From Mesorhizobium temperatum (GTDB lineage: Bacteria > Pseudomonadota > Alphaproteobacteria > Rhizobiales > Rhizobiaceae), in assembly GCF_002284575.1 (NCBI RefSeq), contig NZ_NPKJ01000019.1, forward strand, positions 124,001-188,000: DNA of 64,000 nt, written 5' to 3'. The notes beneath the pieces are model-generated. The model made no database searches, was not told where the DNA came from, and saw nothing but the letters and a program-made list of their open reading frames with translations. Of the stretch, positions 19,244 to 27,504 are shown piece after piece. Made by a program: the position numbers and the translations under genes. The stretch's first letter is position 1. Every line of letters starts with the position of its first letter.

Positions 19244-20157
19244 TCCGCGCATCGCTTTTTCGCACCGTCAAGAGTGTCGCTTGGGGCTTAGTAGCGCTGC
19301 AATTGGGCGCCTGCGCCACGCCGCAACTGGATCGCAGAATCGCCGACCTGAACCAGCAGATTAGCGCTGAGCGCGAGACACTCGCACCACTGGCGGCACC
19401 GTACCGCGGGCGCGCAGGCCAGGATGTCCAGTTCGACGTAACCGGAAGGCCAATCGAAGACACGATCGAGGCATTCAACAATCTTGGATTTAACGATCGC
19501 ACGATGACGATCAAATCGTACGGCTACTCGGGCTATATCGCTCGAACTTGGACCGATTGCCCTTGGCCGCTTCCAGGTCGCATTGGTTTCGAGGTTGTCC
19601 CGGCATTCAACGAAGCTTTCTACGGCGCGCTCCACGTCGATCATATCGATCACAGCTGGAATGAGAATGACGGCCTCGCTTTTCGCATTCAAAACACACT
19701 TGGCCTTGCCGGTTTAGTGGTCGGCGGCAAAGTAGAGTTCTGCAAGATAAGCGGCACCATTCCAATCGGCGGCGCGCTGGTTACCTTGGGCGCGAAGTCG
19801 GCGACGGGGTCGACATCGCTTGATACGCCCAATGGCGACAGCACAACCTACCATGTGCGGCTCACGCAGCCGATCTACATGCTCGCCCATGTCGTCACGC
19901 CGGTGTTTTCAGGTACGGTCCCCCTGTGGTTCAAGATGGAACTGACCAAGGGCAAGATCCCGACAACGCTGGGACAGAAGGGGTCGATCCAGATCACGCC
20001 GACAGGACAGCGCCGTGACTACGTCCTTGTCGTTAGGCTCGATCAGGCCGCCTTTCTCCCGCAAGGGCTGACCGCGTCGGGCAAAGTCGACGTTAATTGG
20101 CAGGCACCGACCACGCTGCCGCCGACCGCGGCCGGAATCACGACGCCGCACCAGTAG
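19240..20157 (+). CDS. Second lipoprotein of the three-gene operon
   Basis: A 305-residue product with a lipobox LQLGAC followed by ATPQLDRRIADLNQQISAERETL, a short coiled coil that parallels the one in the preceding lipoprotein. The central part includes DHIDHSWNENDGLAFRIQNTLG and a glycine-rich stretch; two further cysteines are present (TDCPW, EFCKI). No known family is recognised. Beta-rich composition suggests an outer-membrane-anchored periplasmic protein. Confidence 0.7.
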   Translation: MIRASLFRTVKSVAWGLVALQLGACATPQLDRRIADLNQQISAERETLAPLAAPYRGRAGQDVQFDVTGRPIEDTIEAFNNLGFNDRTMTIKSYGYSGYIARTWTDCPWPLPGRIGFEVVPAFNEAFYGALHVDHIDHSWNENDGLAFRIQNTLGLAGLVVGGKVEFCKISGTIPIGGALVTLGAKSATGSTSLDTPNGDSTTYHVRLTQPIYMLAHVVTPVFSGTVPLWFKMELTKGKIPTTLGQKGSIQITPTGQRRDYVLVVRLDQAAFLPQGLTASGKVDVNWQAPTTLPPTAAGITTPHQ

Positions 20158-20592
20158 CGAATTTCTGGCTGTAGCGGGGTTTGAGCGCAGCAAGCGATCT
20201 ATTCGTCGCACTGCAATCGGCCTATGGCGAACTGAGTGCGAGGCCCTTTTGGAGGGCTTTTCCGTGTTGGCCGAAACGGTAGCTTTGGGTCAGGTCACGA
20301 CTATGCCAGCGGGGTGCCTTAACGTTCGTTTCCGACTATTTGTGCATTAAGGCTGCCATTCTGCAACGGCCCAACGCCGCCTGGCAGCTTGCGCCTCGTG
20401 TCGGCCATAGAGGCGAACTTTACCTCTGCCCGGAAGCAGACATTTCGGTTGACAACGCGCGCCGTCGCGGTCGCGCCATGAACAGGCATGGAATGTGGGT
20501 TCAACTGAAATGGGTAGCTGGAGACTAGAATTGGCAAAGGTGCTTGCGTCGCGGTGCGATCTGACGCTCTCTATTAGCTAAGGTAAGATCAA
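20158..20592. other. Gap between the lipoprotein operon and the peptide-modification operon
   Basis: A short stem GCCCT/AGGGC with a T run at about 20241-20260 may terminate the lipoprotein operon. The remainder (20300-20520) has an open frame without a ribosome site, with phrases such as HRGELYLCPEADISVD that look like degenerate repeated sequence. The promoter of the following operon should be here but I cannot point to it. Confidence 0.45.
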
Positions 20593-21639
20593 TTGGCTAA
20601 ACCTAGTGCCATGGGCGATACTGACATCAACGCCGCGTTCGCGGGGGTGGACCTAGCGCGATTTGCCCCGAGGGGGCATGAGCGTTTTGATGGTCCTATT
20701 CGAACGTTCTCAGACGCAGATGGGACAACTCTCTCAGCAATATCAGATCGAACGTTTCTTAGGTGGATAATCAGAGAACTCGGCGATCTGAGGGGGAAGC
20801 GCATATACGAAATTGGAACAGGAACTGGTTATCTGGTGTCAGTACTCTCCTTGCTAGCCGGCAGCGAAGGAGACGTCCCACTGATATTTGGTTGCGAGAT
20901 TATTCCCGACCTCTTCGATCAATCACAGCGCGCCCTCATCGGCACTTCTGGTGTGCGCGTGCAATTGGGTGATTGGGTCGATCGACTACCCGAGCTGGGT
21001 CTCTTCGACGTCATAATAGCCACTTCTGCGTTTCGTGGCATCCCGCGACTGCTTCGCGAGGCGTTGCGGGTGCCGGGAGGCATGCTCGCTATGCCTGTAG
21101 CGATTCCGGGTGGCGGGGACTGCTTTACGATCTTCCGTGCAACCGAGAAAGGACTACTCACGGTCGGCGCTAGGATGTCCGTGTCCGTGCCTACAACCGG
21201 TTCCATTGCAGATGAGGACACATGGTACATCCCGCTTGAAAAGCTTATTGATCCGCGACCGAAGTCCTTCTTGCATATTGAAATGGGCCGAGGCTTTGGT
21301 CACCCTGTTTTAGATTCTTTGGCATTCCGGAGCTACCTTTTTGGCGCTGAACCGAATTTCCGCGCTGTGAACCTAGGCGTCGAGCGTACATTCGACCTCA
21401 CACACTACTCTTTCGGTCTCATCGATAGCGAGCGCCGCTCGGGCGCGCTTTATCACGGCCGCGACATAGTCGTGTTCGGTGATCTGGGCCTCGAATTTGC
21501 CGGCACCTTGGCAGCCCATCGGGAACGATGGCAAGCAAATGGACAGTCGGATCTTAGCCGAGTGCACTATCATATCCCTTGGACCGCGTTCGATGCTGAC
21601 CAGTTGCCAAGCGGATATGTTGCTGCCCTTGGAGGCTGA
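20593..21639 (+). CDS. Isoaspartyl-methyltransferase-like (PIMT/PCMT) enzyme
   Basis: A 348-residue SAM-dependent methyltransferase of the protein-L-isoaspartate type. The region SDRTFLRWIIRELGDLRGKR leads into the SAM loop YEIGTGTGYL (residues 72-80), followed by GCEI, VQLGDWVDRLPELGLFDVIIATSAFRGIPRLLREALRVPGG (PCMT order). About 130 residues extend past the catalytic domain, unlike the housekeeping enzyme, as seen in PIMT homologues that act in RiPP pathways. Start is TTG 20593 after AAGGTAAG; ATG 20611 is an alternative. It is followed after two bases by the hydroxylase gene, whose ribosome site GGAGG lies inside its own end. Confidence 0.82.
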   Translation: MAKPSAMGDTDINAAFAGVDLARFAPRGHERFDGPIRTFSDADGTTLSAISDRTFLRWIIRELGDLRGKRIYEIGTGTGYLVSVLSLLAGSEGDVPLIFGCEIIPDLFDQSQRALIGTSGVRVQLGDWVDRLPELGLFDVIIATSAFRGIPRLLREALRVPGGMLAMPVAIPGGGDCFTIFRATEKGLLTVGARMSVSVPTTGSIADEDTWYIPLEKLIDPRPKSFLHIEMGRGFGHPVLDSLAFRSYLFGAEPNFRAVNLGVERTFDLTHYSFGLIDSERRSGALYHGRDIVVFGDLGLEFAGTLAAHRERWQANGQSDLSRVHYHIPWTAFDADQLPSGYVAALGG

Positions 21640-21641
21640 GG

Positions 21642-22574
21642 ATGTTGCAGACGGCTCCTCCAGACCTGTCATACGTTTGTCCCGATGTGAGATTTCGGGA
21701 AATAGGTTGCATCCCCATCATCGGAATGAAGTGCGCAGCAAAGCTGATGGAAACTCCCTGGATGTCGCGAGACGTTTCCGCTCTGGATGAACTTGCTGCC
21801 CTCCTCACACCCCAGCGTATCGCGGCACGGCATGGGACGCGCTTGGTCACGCTCGAGCATAAGGAACGATGGCGGAACCTCCGGGCGCAACAGAGATTGG
21901 GCGATTATCTCGCTGGTCTCGACACAACTGAATTTTATCTCAGGCAGAGTGACGCGTCCTTCGTCGACATCGCGCATCGATTGCCTGTTTCACCTCGATC
22001 GCGCAAGCCGGCCTACTTCGACAACATATGGATCGGTCCGCCAGGAACGGTGCAAACCTTTCATCAAGATAACCACAACGACTACGTCACGAACCATAAT
22101 TACTTCATTCAGTTGTTTGGGTGGAAATATATTGCAGTCTGCCACCCACGGGATACCTTCGCGCTCACGGACGGCGCCACAGTGCGAGGGCACCATTGCG
22201 ATGCCTCGCCGACGGACCCCAATGTCTGGCAACGCGTGCCGTCGTTACGTCATGCAATCGTCGGTCCATGCGACCTCCTGCATATCCCTCCCAGTTACTG
22301 GCATTACGTCCAATCCCTCTCAGTTAGCATTTCGGTGTCGCGTTGGTGGTTCGATAACCACTTGGCAGAGATCATTTACAGCGTTGGGCAAGGGCGTTGG
22401 GAGCGTCCTGCAATCGTTGTGGCGGATACTAGGACATTCTTGGCTGACCTTGAAGAGTTTGGCGGCGCTTCTGCTTTGAAGCGTGTCCTTTTGCAATTGT
22501 CTCCCATCGCAAGATTTGCAATTATAATGGCGTTCAGTGAATTCTATGGCAAAGGAGTTTTCGACTATGTCTGA
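21642..22574 (+). CDS. JmjC/cupin-8 type iron hydroxylase
   Basis: A 310-residue protein of the cupin-like (JmjC) 2-oxoglutarate oxygenase group. The iron triad is visible as H141 and D143 in TVQTFHQDNHND and H221 in IPPSYWHYVQSL; LFGWKYIAVCHP (residues 158-169) carries the usual lysine near the co-substrate. The C-terminal helices follow SISVSRWW. Such enzymes hydroxylate proteins or peptides. The gene sits between the methyltransferase and a 75-residue peptide gene, overlapping the latter by eight bases, which suggests the peptide as substrate; that is inference. Confidence 0.85.
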   Translation: MLQTAPPDLSYVCPDVRFREIGCIPIIGMKCAAKLMETPWMSRDVSALDELAALLTPQRIAARHGTRLVTLEHKERWRNLRAQQRLGDYLAGLDTTEFYLRQSDASFVDIAHRLPVSPRSRKPAYFDNIWIGPPGTVQTFHQDNHNDYVTNHNYFIQLFGWKYIAVCHPRDTFALTDGATVRGHHCDASPTDPNVWQRVPSLRHAIVGPCDLLHIPPSYWHYVQSLSVSISVSRWWFDNHLAEIIYSVGQGRWERPAIVVADTRTFLADLEEFGGASALKRVLLQLSPIARFAIIMAFSEFYGKGVFDYV

Positions 22575-22794
22575 AGCACCGCTTTCCTTCGAACTGAGTG
22601 AAGATCAAGCTAAGGCCCTCAGGTCCCTCGCTGGAGGTAAAGGCATACGCATTTCCGGTTATGTCGATGGGACAACCCTGAAGGTCGACAACATTGCCAT
22701 CAACGCAGGGATAATCGGTGTCAGCAGTTCACCCTTCAAGGACGGCATGGCCCCTTTTATCGCTTGCAATGGCCCGCTCGAAGTTGAAAAATGA
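22567..22794 (+). CDS. 75-residue candidate precursor peptide
   Basis: Start ATG 22567 follows AAAGGAG and overlaps the hydroxylase stop; its own end overlaps the next gene by four bases. Residues 1-32 form an acidic, helix-prone segment (SFELSEDQAKALRSLAGG) that would serve as a leader. The C-terminal half holds three succinimide-prone pairs: DG at 34-35, DG at 59-60 and NG at 68-69, and one cysteine (67). No signal peptide is present. With PIMT-like, JmjC and diiron enzymes around it, it reads like a RiPP precursor. An alternative is a small structural subunit of the oxygenase. Confidence 0.72.
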   Translation: MSEAPLSFELSEDQAKALRSLAGGKGIRISGYVDGTTLKVDNIAINAGIIGVSSSPFKDGMAPFIACNGPLEVEK

Positions 22795-23558
22795 CAATGG
22801 ACTACGTCGCGCGTTTTGTTGAATCTGCCCTCGACGAACAAGCCGACATAGCAACGCGCGACTACCTTCGGCTGTTTGGCGACGCTGTTGCACGTCACGT
22901 GCCGCCATACTTCCTCGCCGACTACGGCAACAGTTTTAGGTCGCATATTGAGAACCCGGTATGGGTGCTGCAGTCGCTTGTCTCGAATGCGATCAAAGAG
23001 GGCGAGGGGTCCCGCGACTTAGCGAAGATTGCCAACGCTTGCACAAGTGCCGGGCTTGTTGACGATCTGAGCCAGCATGTCGAGGATGAGGCAGGTCATT
23101 GCCGAATGTACCTTCGTCTCGCCGATCTGGTATTTCCAGACGCATTGCCAGATGATGTGCGCGGGGCCGTTGAGACCCAGTTTCCCCCCATGCAGCACAG
23201 CCAGGTCGAGGCCGCTAGCCTCGAACCCTGGAGGGTGCTCGACTATTTGATTCAGGTGAACCTCGGTGAGGTGAGGACCCGCATTCACCAGAAGTTGTTG
23301 GAGCCCGTGCTCGAGGCATATTGCCCGCACCGTAACCTAGACATGCTAGGTCGAACGCTATGCAAGTTAAGTGGCGACGAGTGTAGCCACATCCGCTACA
23401 CCGCAAGACGCATCGGAGAACTGTCCAAAGAATTTGCCTCGACTCGGGTTGAAGAACTCTTTTGGCAGCGATTGCTACAGTTCACCGCATACACAGAGCG
23501 CGAATTGGGTAGCCAGAGGGCTGGAGGGTTTGCGACGTCCCTAGTTAGGGATCGATGA
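22791..23558 (+). CDS. Ferritin-like diiron protein, putative oxygenase
   Basis: A 255-residue all-helical protein. Two ExxH motifs, E100-x-x-H103 in VEDEAGHCRMY and E197-x-x-H200 in SGDECSHIRYT, together with E160 in VNLGEVRTRIH, reproduce the ligand pattern of ferritin-like carboxylate-bridged diiron sites; the first-helix glutamate is probably E54 or E70. No signal peptide. I cannot name a subfamily. Its ATG overlaps the stop of the peptide gene, so it is the fourth member of one operon. GC content and codon use look lower than in the core genes, in line with transfer. Confidence 0.72.
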   Translation: MTMDYVARFVESALDEQADIATRDYLRLFGDAVARHVPPYFLADYGNSFRSHIENPVWVLQSLVSNAIKEGEGSRDLAKIANACTSAGLVDDLSQHVEDEAGHCRMYLRLADLVFPDALPDDVRGAVETQFPPMQHSQVEAASLEPWRVLDYLIQVNLGEVRTRIHQKLLEPVLEAYCPHRNLDMLGRTLCKLSGDECSHIRYTARRIGELSKEFASTRVEELFWQRLLQFTAYTERELGSQRAGGFATSLVRDR

Positions 23559-24182
23559 TTGCTCCGTGGGGATCGTGTTGGCAGGCACGCTCTTATTCAG
23601 GTCGCCTTCGCCGTTGACCCGCGCCGTTAGATCTGTCGACCTCCGGCATGAAAATTCGCTTGCGAACCGCGGGGAGTCAACCGGACAGTTCTCAGGTCGG
23701 CTGTTGGCGCCAAGCGGTCCGCGCTATGCTGGACGTGTTAGTCCGCTTCTAGACCGGCCAACCCGAAAACGGATAGTCCGCTTGCGGCCCAAACGCGACG
23801 TCTGAGTAGTGGCTCGCTGATCGCCACTCCTGTGAAGGGTTGCGGATGCCGGCCATCCACGTGGTGCTTGGCGCCGGGGCCGGCGTCCGGAAGCCTCCAG
23901 GGAAAGAACCCGCGGGATGGAGGGCGCGGTTTCGGCGCTATGGGGATTTGACGGTTCCGCTTGGTCGGCTGTGGCCGCATTGATGCGTCTGGCGGATGGG
24001 AAGGGGTACGTCGGAGGACTGGGGATGGCGGTGCGCATTGCGATGCGGCCCTTGAAGAGCGGGCGGTTTCGGCGCTGCAGATGGTGCGGGACATGCGATC
24101 AGCTGGAGACGCACGATCGCGTCGGGCCGCCGACGATCAGAGCCCTCGGCGGGTATGCAGAGCGATGAAGAGCGGTTTGTGG
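23559..24182. other. Gap of about 620 bases beside the IS91-type element
   Basis: No open frame here has a ribosome site or recognisable product. Being next to the transposase stop, it should contain the 3' end (termination end) of the IS91-type element, but I cannot define the boundary from this single copy. Confidence 0.4.
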
Positions 24183-25376
24183 TCATAGCGCTGTCGTCCA
24201 TGGCGGCGCGCGGGCGCGGCCGCCGCGTTCGAAGGTCTCGATGATGATCATCCTGCCTCCGCAGCATGGACATGGCGGCCGCCAGTCCGACGGCGCAGCG
24301 GCATCGCCGCCCGTTCCGTTGCATTCGGCCTTGGGCTGCGGCGCGGCGAGAAGTTCGCGGACGTGCGCGATGTTGGCCGTGCGGCCGGCGCTGGCGAGCA
24401 GCCCGTAGTGACGGATGCGGTGGAAGCCCTTGGGCAGCACGTGGAGCAGGAAGCGGCGGATGAACTCGCCCGGATCGAGCGTCATGGTCCGATAGCGCTC
24501 GCGCCCGTTGCAGCGGTAATCCTTGCAGCGGAACGTCACGCCGGCTTCGCCGAGGGCGATCAATCGGCTGTTGGAGATCGCGACGCGGTGGGTGTAGCGC
24601 GACAGGTAGGCCAACACCGCCTCAGGTCCGGCGAAGGGCGGCTTGGCATAAACGAACCAGTTCTTCCTCCGAAGCGGTGCCAGGAAGGTAGCAAAGGCGC
24701 TGTGCTCACTCAGACCGTCGTGATCACCGAAGAACTGCAGGCGCCCAGCAGCATGGGCGTCGGCGAGTTTCGCTAGGAAGAGCCGTCGGAACAACTTCGA
24801 CAGAACGCGCACGGGCAGGAAGAACCCCGGCCTGCAATGCACCCAGCGCTCGCCGTCGAGCGAGATGCCGCCACCGGGCACGATCATGTGCACATGCGGG
24901 TGATGGGTCATCGCCGAGCCCCAGCTGTGGAGTACGGCGGTGATGCCGATGCGCGCGCCGAGGTGCTTTGGATCGGCCGCGATCGTGAGCAGCGCCTCGG
25001 AGGCGGCGCGGAACAAAAGGTCGTAGATCACGGCCTTGTTGTAGTAGGCGATGTCGGCAATCTCGGCCGGCAGCGTGAACACGACGTGGAAGTAGCCGAC
25101 CGGCAAGAGATCGGCCTGGCGCGCGGCGAGCCAGTCCGGTGCCGCCGCGCTCTGGCATTTGGGGCAGTGCCGGTTGCGGCAGCTGTTATAGGCGATGCGG
25201 CTGTGGCCGCAGTCCTCGCAAGCCTCGACATGGCCGCCGAGGGCAGCGGTACGGCAGCTCTCGATCGCCGACATCACCTTCATCTGGCCGAGGCTGAGAT
25301 GACCGGCATGCGCCGCGCGCCAGGTGGCGCCATGGCGATGGAAGATGTCGGCGACCTCCAGTGACGGGCGGCTCAC
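24183..25376 (-). CDS. IS91-family HUH transposase
   Basis: A 397-residue transposase. The N-terminal zinc finger appears as CEDCGHSRIAYNSC and RHCPKC, the HUH metal site as HHPHVHMIVPGGG, and the catalytic tyrosine pair as YLSRYTHRVAISNSRL (Y-x3-Y). A late cysteine cluster PCPCCGG follows. These enzymes mobilise one DNA strand by rolling circle. The reading frame is intact, so the element may be active. Confidence 0.93.
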   Translation of the reverse strand: MSRPSLEVADIFHRHGATWRAAHAGHLSLGQMKVMSAIESCRTAALGGHVEACEDCGHSRIAYNSCRNRHCPKCQSAAAPDWLAARQADLLPVGYFHVVFTLPAEIADIAYYNKAVIYDLLFRAASEALLTIAADPKHLGARIGITAVLHSWGSAMTHHPHVHMIVPGGGISLDGERWVHCRPGFFLPVRVLSKLFRRLFLAKLADAHAAGRLQFFGDHDGLSEHSAFATFLAPLRRKNWFVYAKPPFAGPEAVLAYLSRYTHRVAISNSRLIALGEAGVTFRCKDYRCNGRERYRTMTLDPGEFIRRFLLHVLPKGFHRIRHYGLLASAGRTANIAHVRELLAAPQPKAECNGTGGDAAAPSDWRPPCPCCGGRMIIIETFERGGRARAPPWTTAL

Positions 25377-25386
25377 CGCCGCGGCG

Positions 25387-26292
25387 TCATCTGTCCGGTC
25401 GCGTCTCGTCCTGCGTCAGCAGCTTGATCCGATCGAGCGGGCTCATCACGGTGCGGATCGTGTTGGTGGCGACGCGGGCATAGAGCGCGGTGGTGTCGAG
25501 CTTGGCGTGCCCGAGCAGGACCTGGATGACGCGGATATCGATGTCCTGCTCCAGGAGATGGGTGGCGAAGCTGTGGCGCAACGTGTGCGGCGTCACCCGC
25601 TTCCTGATCTCGGCCGCCTCCGCAGCGGCATGAACAGCGCGGTTCAGCTGGCGGCTGGAGAGCGGTGTGACCGGATTGCGTCCTGGGAACAGCCAGCCCC
25701 GCGGCAACATCACGCCGCGGCGCTTGCCCTCCCGCCACCAGGCGCGCAGCAGTTCGAGCAGATGCGGCGACAGCATGGCGTGGCGATCCTTGCGGCCCTT
25801 GCCTTGTTCGACGCGGATCAACATGTGCGCCGAGTCGATGTCGGTCACCTTGAGCGCCGCCACCTCGGAGACCCGCAGCCCGGCGCCGTAGGCCGTGCCG
25901 AGCGCGGCCTTGTACTTCGGCCCCGGCGCCGCTTCGAGCAGCCGCGCTACCTCCTCAGCGCTCAGCACCAGCGGCAGCTTGCGCGGCTGGTGGACTATCG
26001 CGAGACGACGAGAGAGATCGGGTCGGTCGAGCGTGACGGTGAAGAAGAAGCGCAGCGCCGAAACCGAGCTGTTGATGCCCGGCGGCCGCATGCCGCTCTC
26101 GGTCTGGTGCACTTGGAAACGGCGGAGATCCTCAGCCGTCGCCGCGTCGGGCGAGCGGCCGATGAACGCCGCAAATCTCTTCACGCAGCGGATGTAGTCA
26201 CGGCGCGTGTCCTCGGTGAAGCCACGCACGTTCATGTCTTCGATCATGCGCTCGCGAAGCGCGCTGCCGGACGGATGCGAAGGGATGGTCAT
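25387..26292 (-). CDS. Tyrosine recombinase of the IS91-type element
   Basis: A 301-residue XerC/D-like recombinase: N-terminal SAM-like core-binding domain (residues 10-100), then catalytic Arg in YGAGLRVSEVAAL, Lys near VEQGKGRKDR, the HTLRHSFATHLLE box, and LGHAKLDTTALYARV with the nucleophile tyrosine. Start ATG 26292 follows GAGGAG. Together with the transposase it is a common pair in rhizobial IS91-type insertions. Confidence 0.93.
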   Translation of the reverse strand: MTIPSHPSGSALRERMIEDMNVRGFTEDTRRDYIRCVKRFAAFIGRSPDAATAEDLRRFQVHQTESGMRPPGINSSVSALRFFFTVTLDRPDLSRRLAIVHQPRKLPLVLSAEEVARLLEAAPGPKYKAALGTAYGAGLRVSEVAALKVTDIDSAHMLIRVEQGKGRKDRHAMLSPHLLELLRAWWREGKRRGVMLPRGWLFPGRNPVTPLSSRQLNRAVHAAAEAAEIRKRVTPHTLRHSFATHLLEQDIDIRVIQVLLGHAKLDTTALYARVATNTIRTVMSPLDRIKLLTQDETRPDR

Positions 26293-26939
26293 CGGATGCT
26301 CCTCTCAAGCTGAAGGTTGACCCTTCATGCTCGGAGGCCGATGCCTGTCCGTCACCCCTCGTCGATTACAACCTCACCGGCGCTGCCGATAAACCAGCAA
26401 GCCTCGAACCTGCGCCCTCCCGCGCGAGCGGGTTCGTTCAATGGCGCAAAGCTGCCAATCGTTGTGCGGCCATCGTCGACTTCGATCGACGAGCCGAAAT
26501 TGCCTTGGTCCATCTAAAGTTTGAGGGATGAGTTAAAACCGATAGATTAGAAATATCGGTTTCAGCACCTAAGAGAGCACTCTGTGACGGCGGTTTTCGA
26601 CGGCCCTCGGGATAACGGCTCCGAGTTCGACACTAAGGGAGGCTGCGCGAGAGGGCCAGCGGGGCACTCGCAGGTGGTTAGCCCCGTTCGTGCACGATGC
26701 AACGTAGCCGTCCACCGACTTGCCCCACGGTCCGCTTAGAAACGCTCTCCTGCCGTGATCCATCCCGTTCACACGTTGCTGCCAGTTTGCGCCGAACGGA
26801 CGTAGTCAGGCCGCTTCCGCTCAACGGGGCTCCTCTTATTTAAGTGAGCACGATCTCGTCGCTTCGAAATGGCAACCAGGATGCGGCTTTGTGCTTCGAC
26901 ACCAACACGCCCCGGAGCATCAGGGACGAGCCAGCGTCC
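26293..26939. other. Gap of about 650 bases between IS91-type element and integrase module
   Basis: Contains a perfect 9-base inverted repeat AAACCGATA/TATCGGTTT at 26536-26562, which may be a terminator or protein site. An open frame at 26569-26772 (minus) has no recognisable product. The origin end of the IS91-type element should lie in the left part. Confidence 0.4.
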
Positions 26940-27191
26940 ATGAAGAGTGACGCATTCTCGTATCCGCCGCGAGGTCTCTCTCGTGAGGAAGCAGCTCGTT
27001 ATATCGGTGTCGGATCAACGCTTTTCGACGAAATGGTTGCCGATGGGCGTATGCCGAAGCCTAAGCGCATCAACAGTCGCGCCGTCTGGGATCGTGTAGC
27101 TCTGGACATCGCTTTCACATCGTTGCCGGACAAAGACGGCGGTCTCCAAGAGCTGTTAGAGCGAAGCAAGCGAGACGGGCAAAAAAGATAG
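26940..27191 (+). CDS. AlpA/excisionase-like DNA-binding protein
   Basis: An 83-residue protein with a winged-helix motif of the MerR/AlpA type: LSREEAARYIGVGSTLFDEMV followed by DGRMPKPKRINSRAVWDRVALD, the standard layout of excisionase-like regulators that recognise phage or island DNA. I take ATG 26940 as start since the domain begins soon after; an upstream in-frame ATG at 26844 adds 32 unrelated residues. It precedes a second small HTH gene and an integrase on the same strand. Confidence 0.8.
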   Translation: MKSDAFSYPPRGLSREEAARYIGVGSTLFDEMVADGRMPKPKRINSRAVWDRVALDIAFTSLPDKDGGLQELLERSKRDGQKR

Positions 27192-27255
27192 TGCTACGTT
27201 CATTGCGTATACGCTAAAGGCGTAGTAGGCCGGTGGGCTGTGGGGGAGGCGTGAC

Positions 27256-27471
27256 GTGAACGAGAATGAGAAGATTGCCCAAGAAGTGAAAGTCTGGCGG
27301 GCCAAGGGAGGATTCACTGCCGAAGCCGCAGCTAAGGTGCTGGGAATACCGAAACGCACGTTCGAAGGCATAGAGCAAGGCAGAGGCTTCCCTTACCCGG
27401 TGCTCCTGCGCGTTGCCATCGAAAGCAAAACCCTCGCTACAGGCGATGCTGGAGAACTCCCCGCGCGTTGA
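27256..27471 (+). CDS. Small helix-turn-helix protein
   Basis: A 71-residue product starting at GTG 27256 after GGGGGAGG. The segment FTAEAAAKVLGIPKRTFEGIEQGRGFPYP matches an XRE-like helix-turn-helix, with the recognition helix around RTFEGIEQG. It lies between the AlpA-like gene and the integrase, fitting a regulator of the integration module. Confidence 0.75.
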   Translation: MNENEKIAQEVKVWRAKGGFTAEAAAKVLGIPKRTFEGIEQGRGFPYPVLLRVAIESKTLATGDAGELPAR

Positions 27472-27504
27472 GCACCGGCGGCAGAAGTCTGGAAGGAGCG
27501 TTTG

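Larger units (their letters stand above)
24183..26292 (-). mobile_element. IS91-type element with tyrosine recombinase
   Basis: The two genes, recombinase first and transposase second, are ten bases apart on the minus strand and constitute the coding part of an IS91-family rolling-circle element of the kind that carries an accessory tyrosine recombinase. The coordinates cover only the genes; the ends are not defined because IS91 elements lack terminal inverted repeats and target duplications. Confidence 0.8.

Noticed and set aside
26569..26772. 67-codon minus-strand frame beside the IS91-type element
   Set aside because: No ribosome site, no recognisable domain and no conserved pattern.
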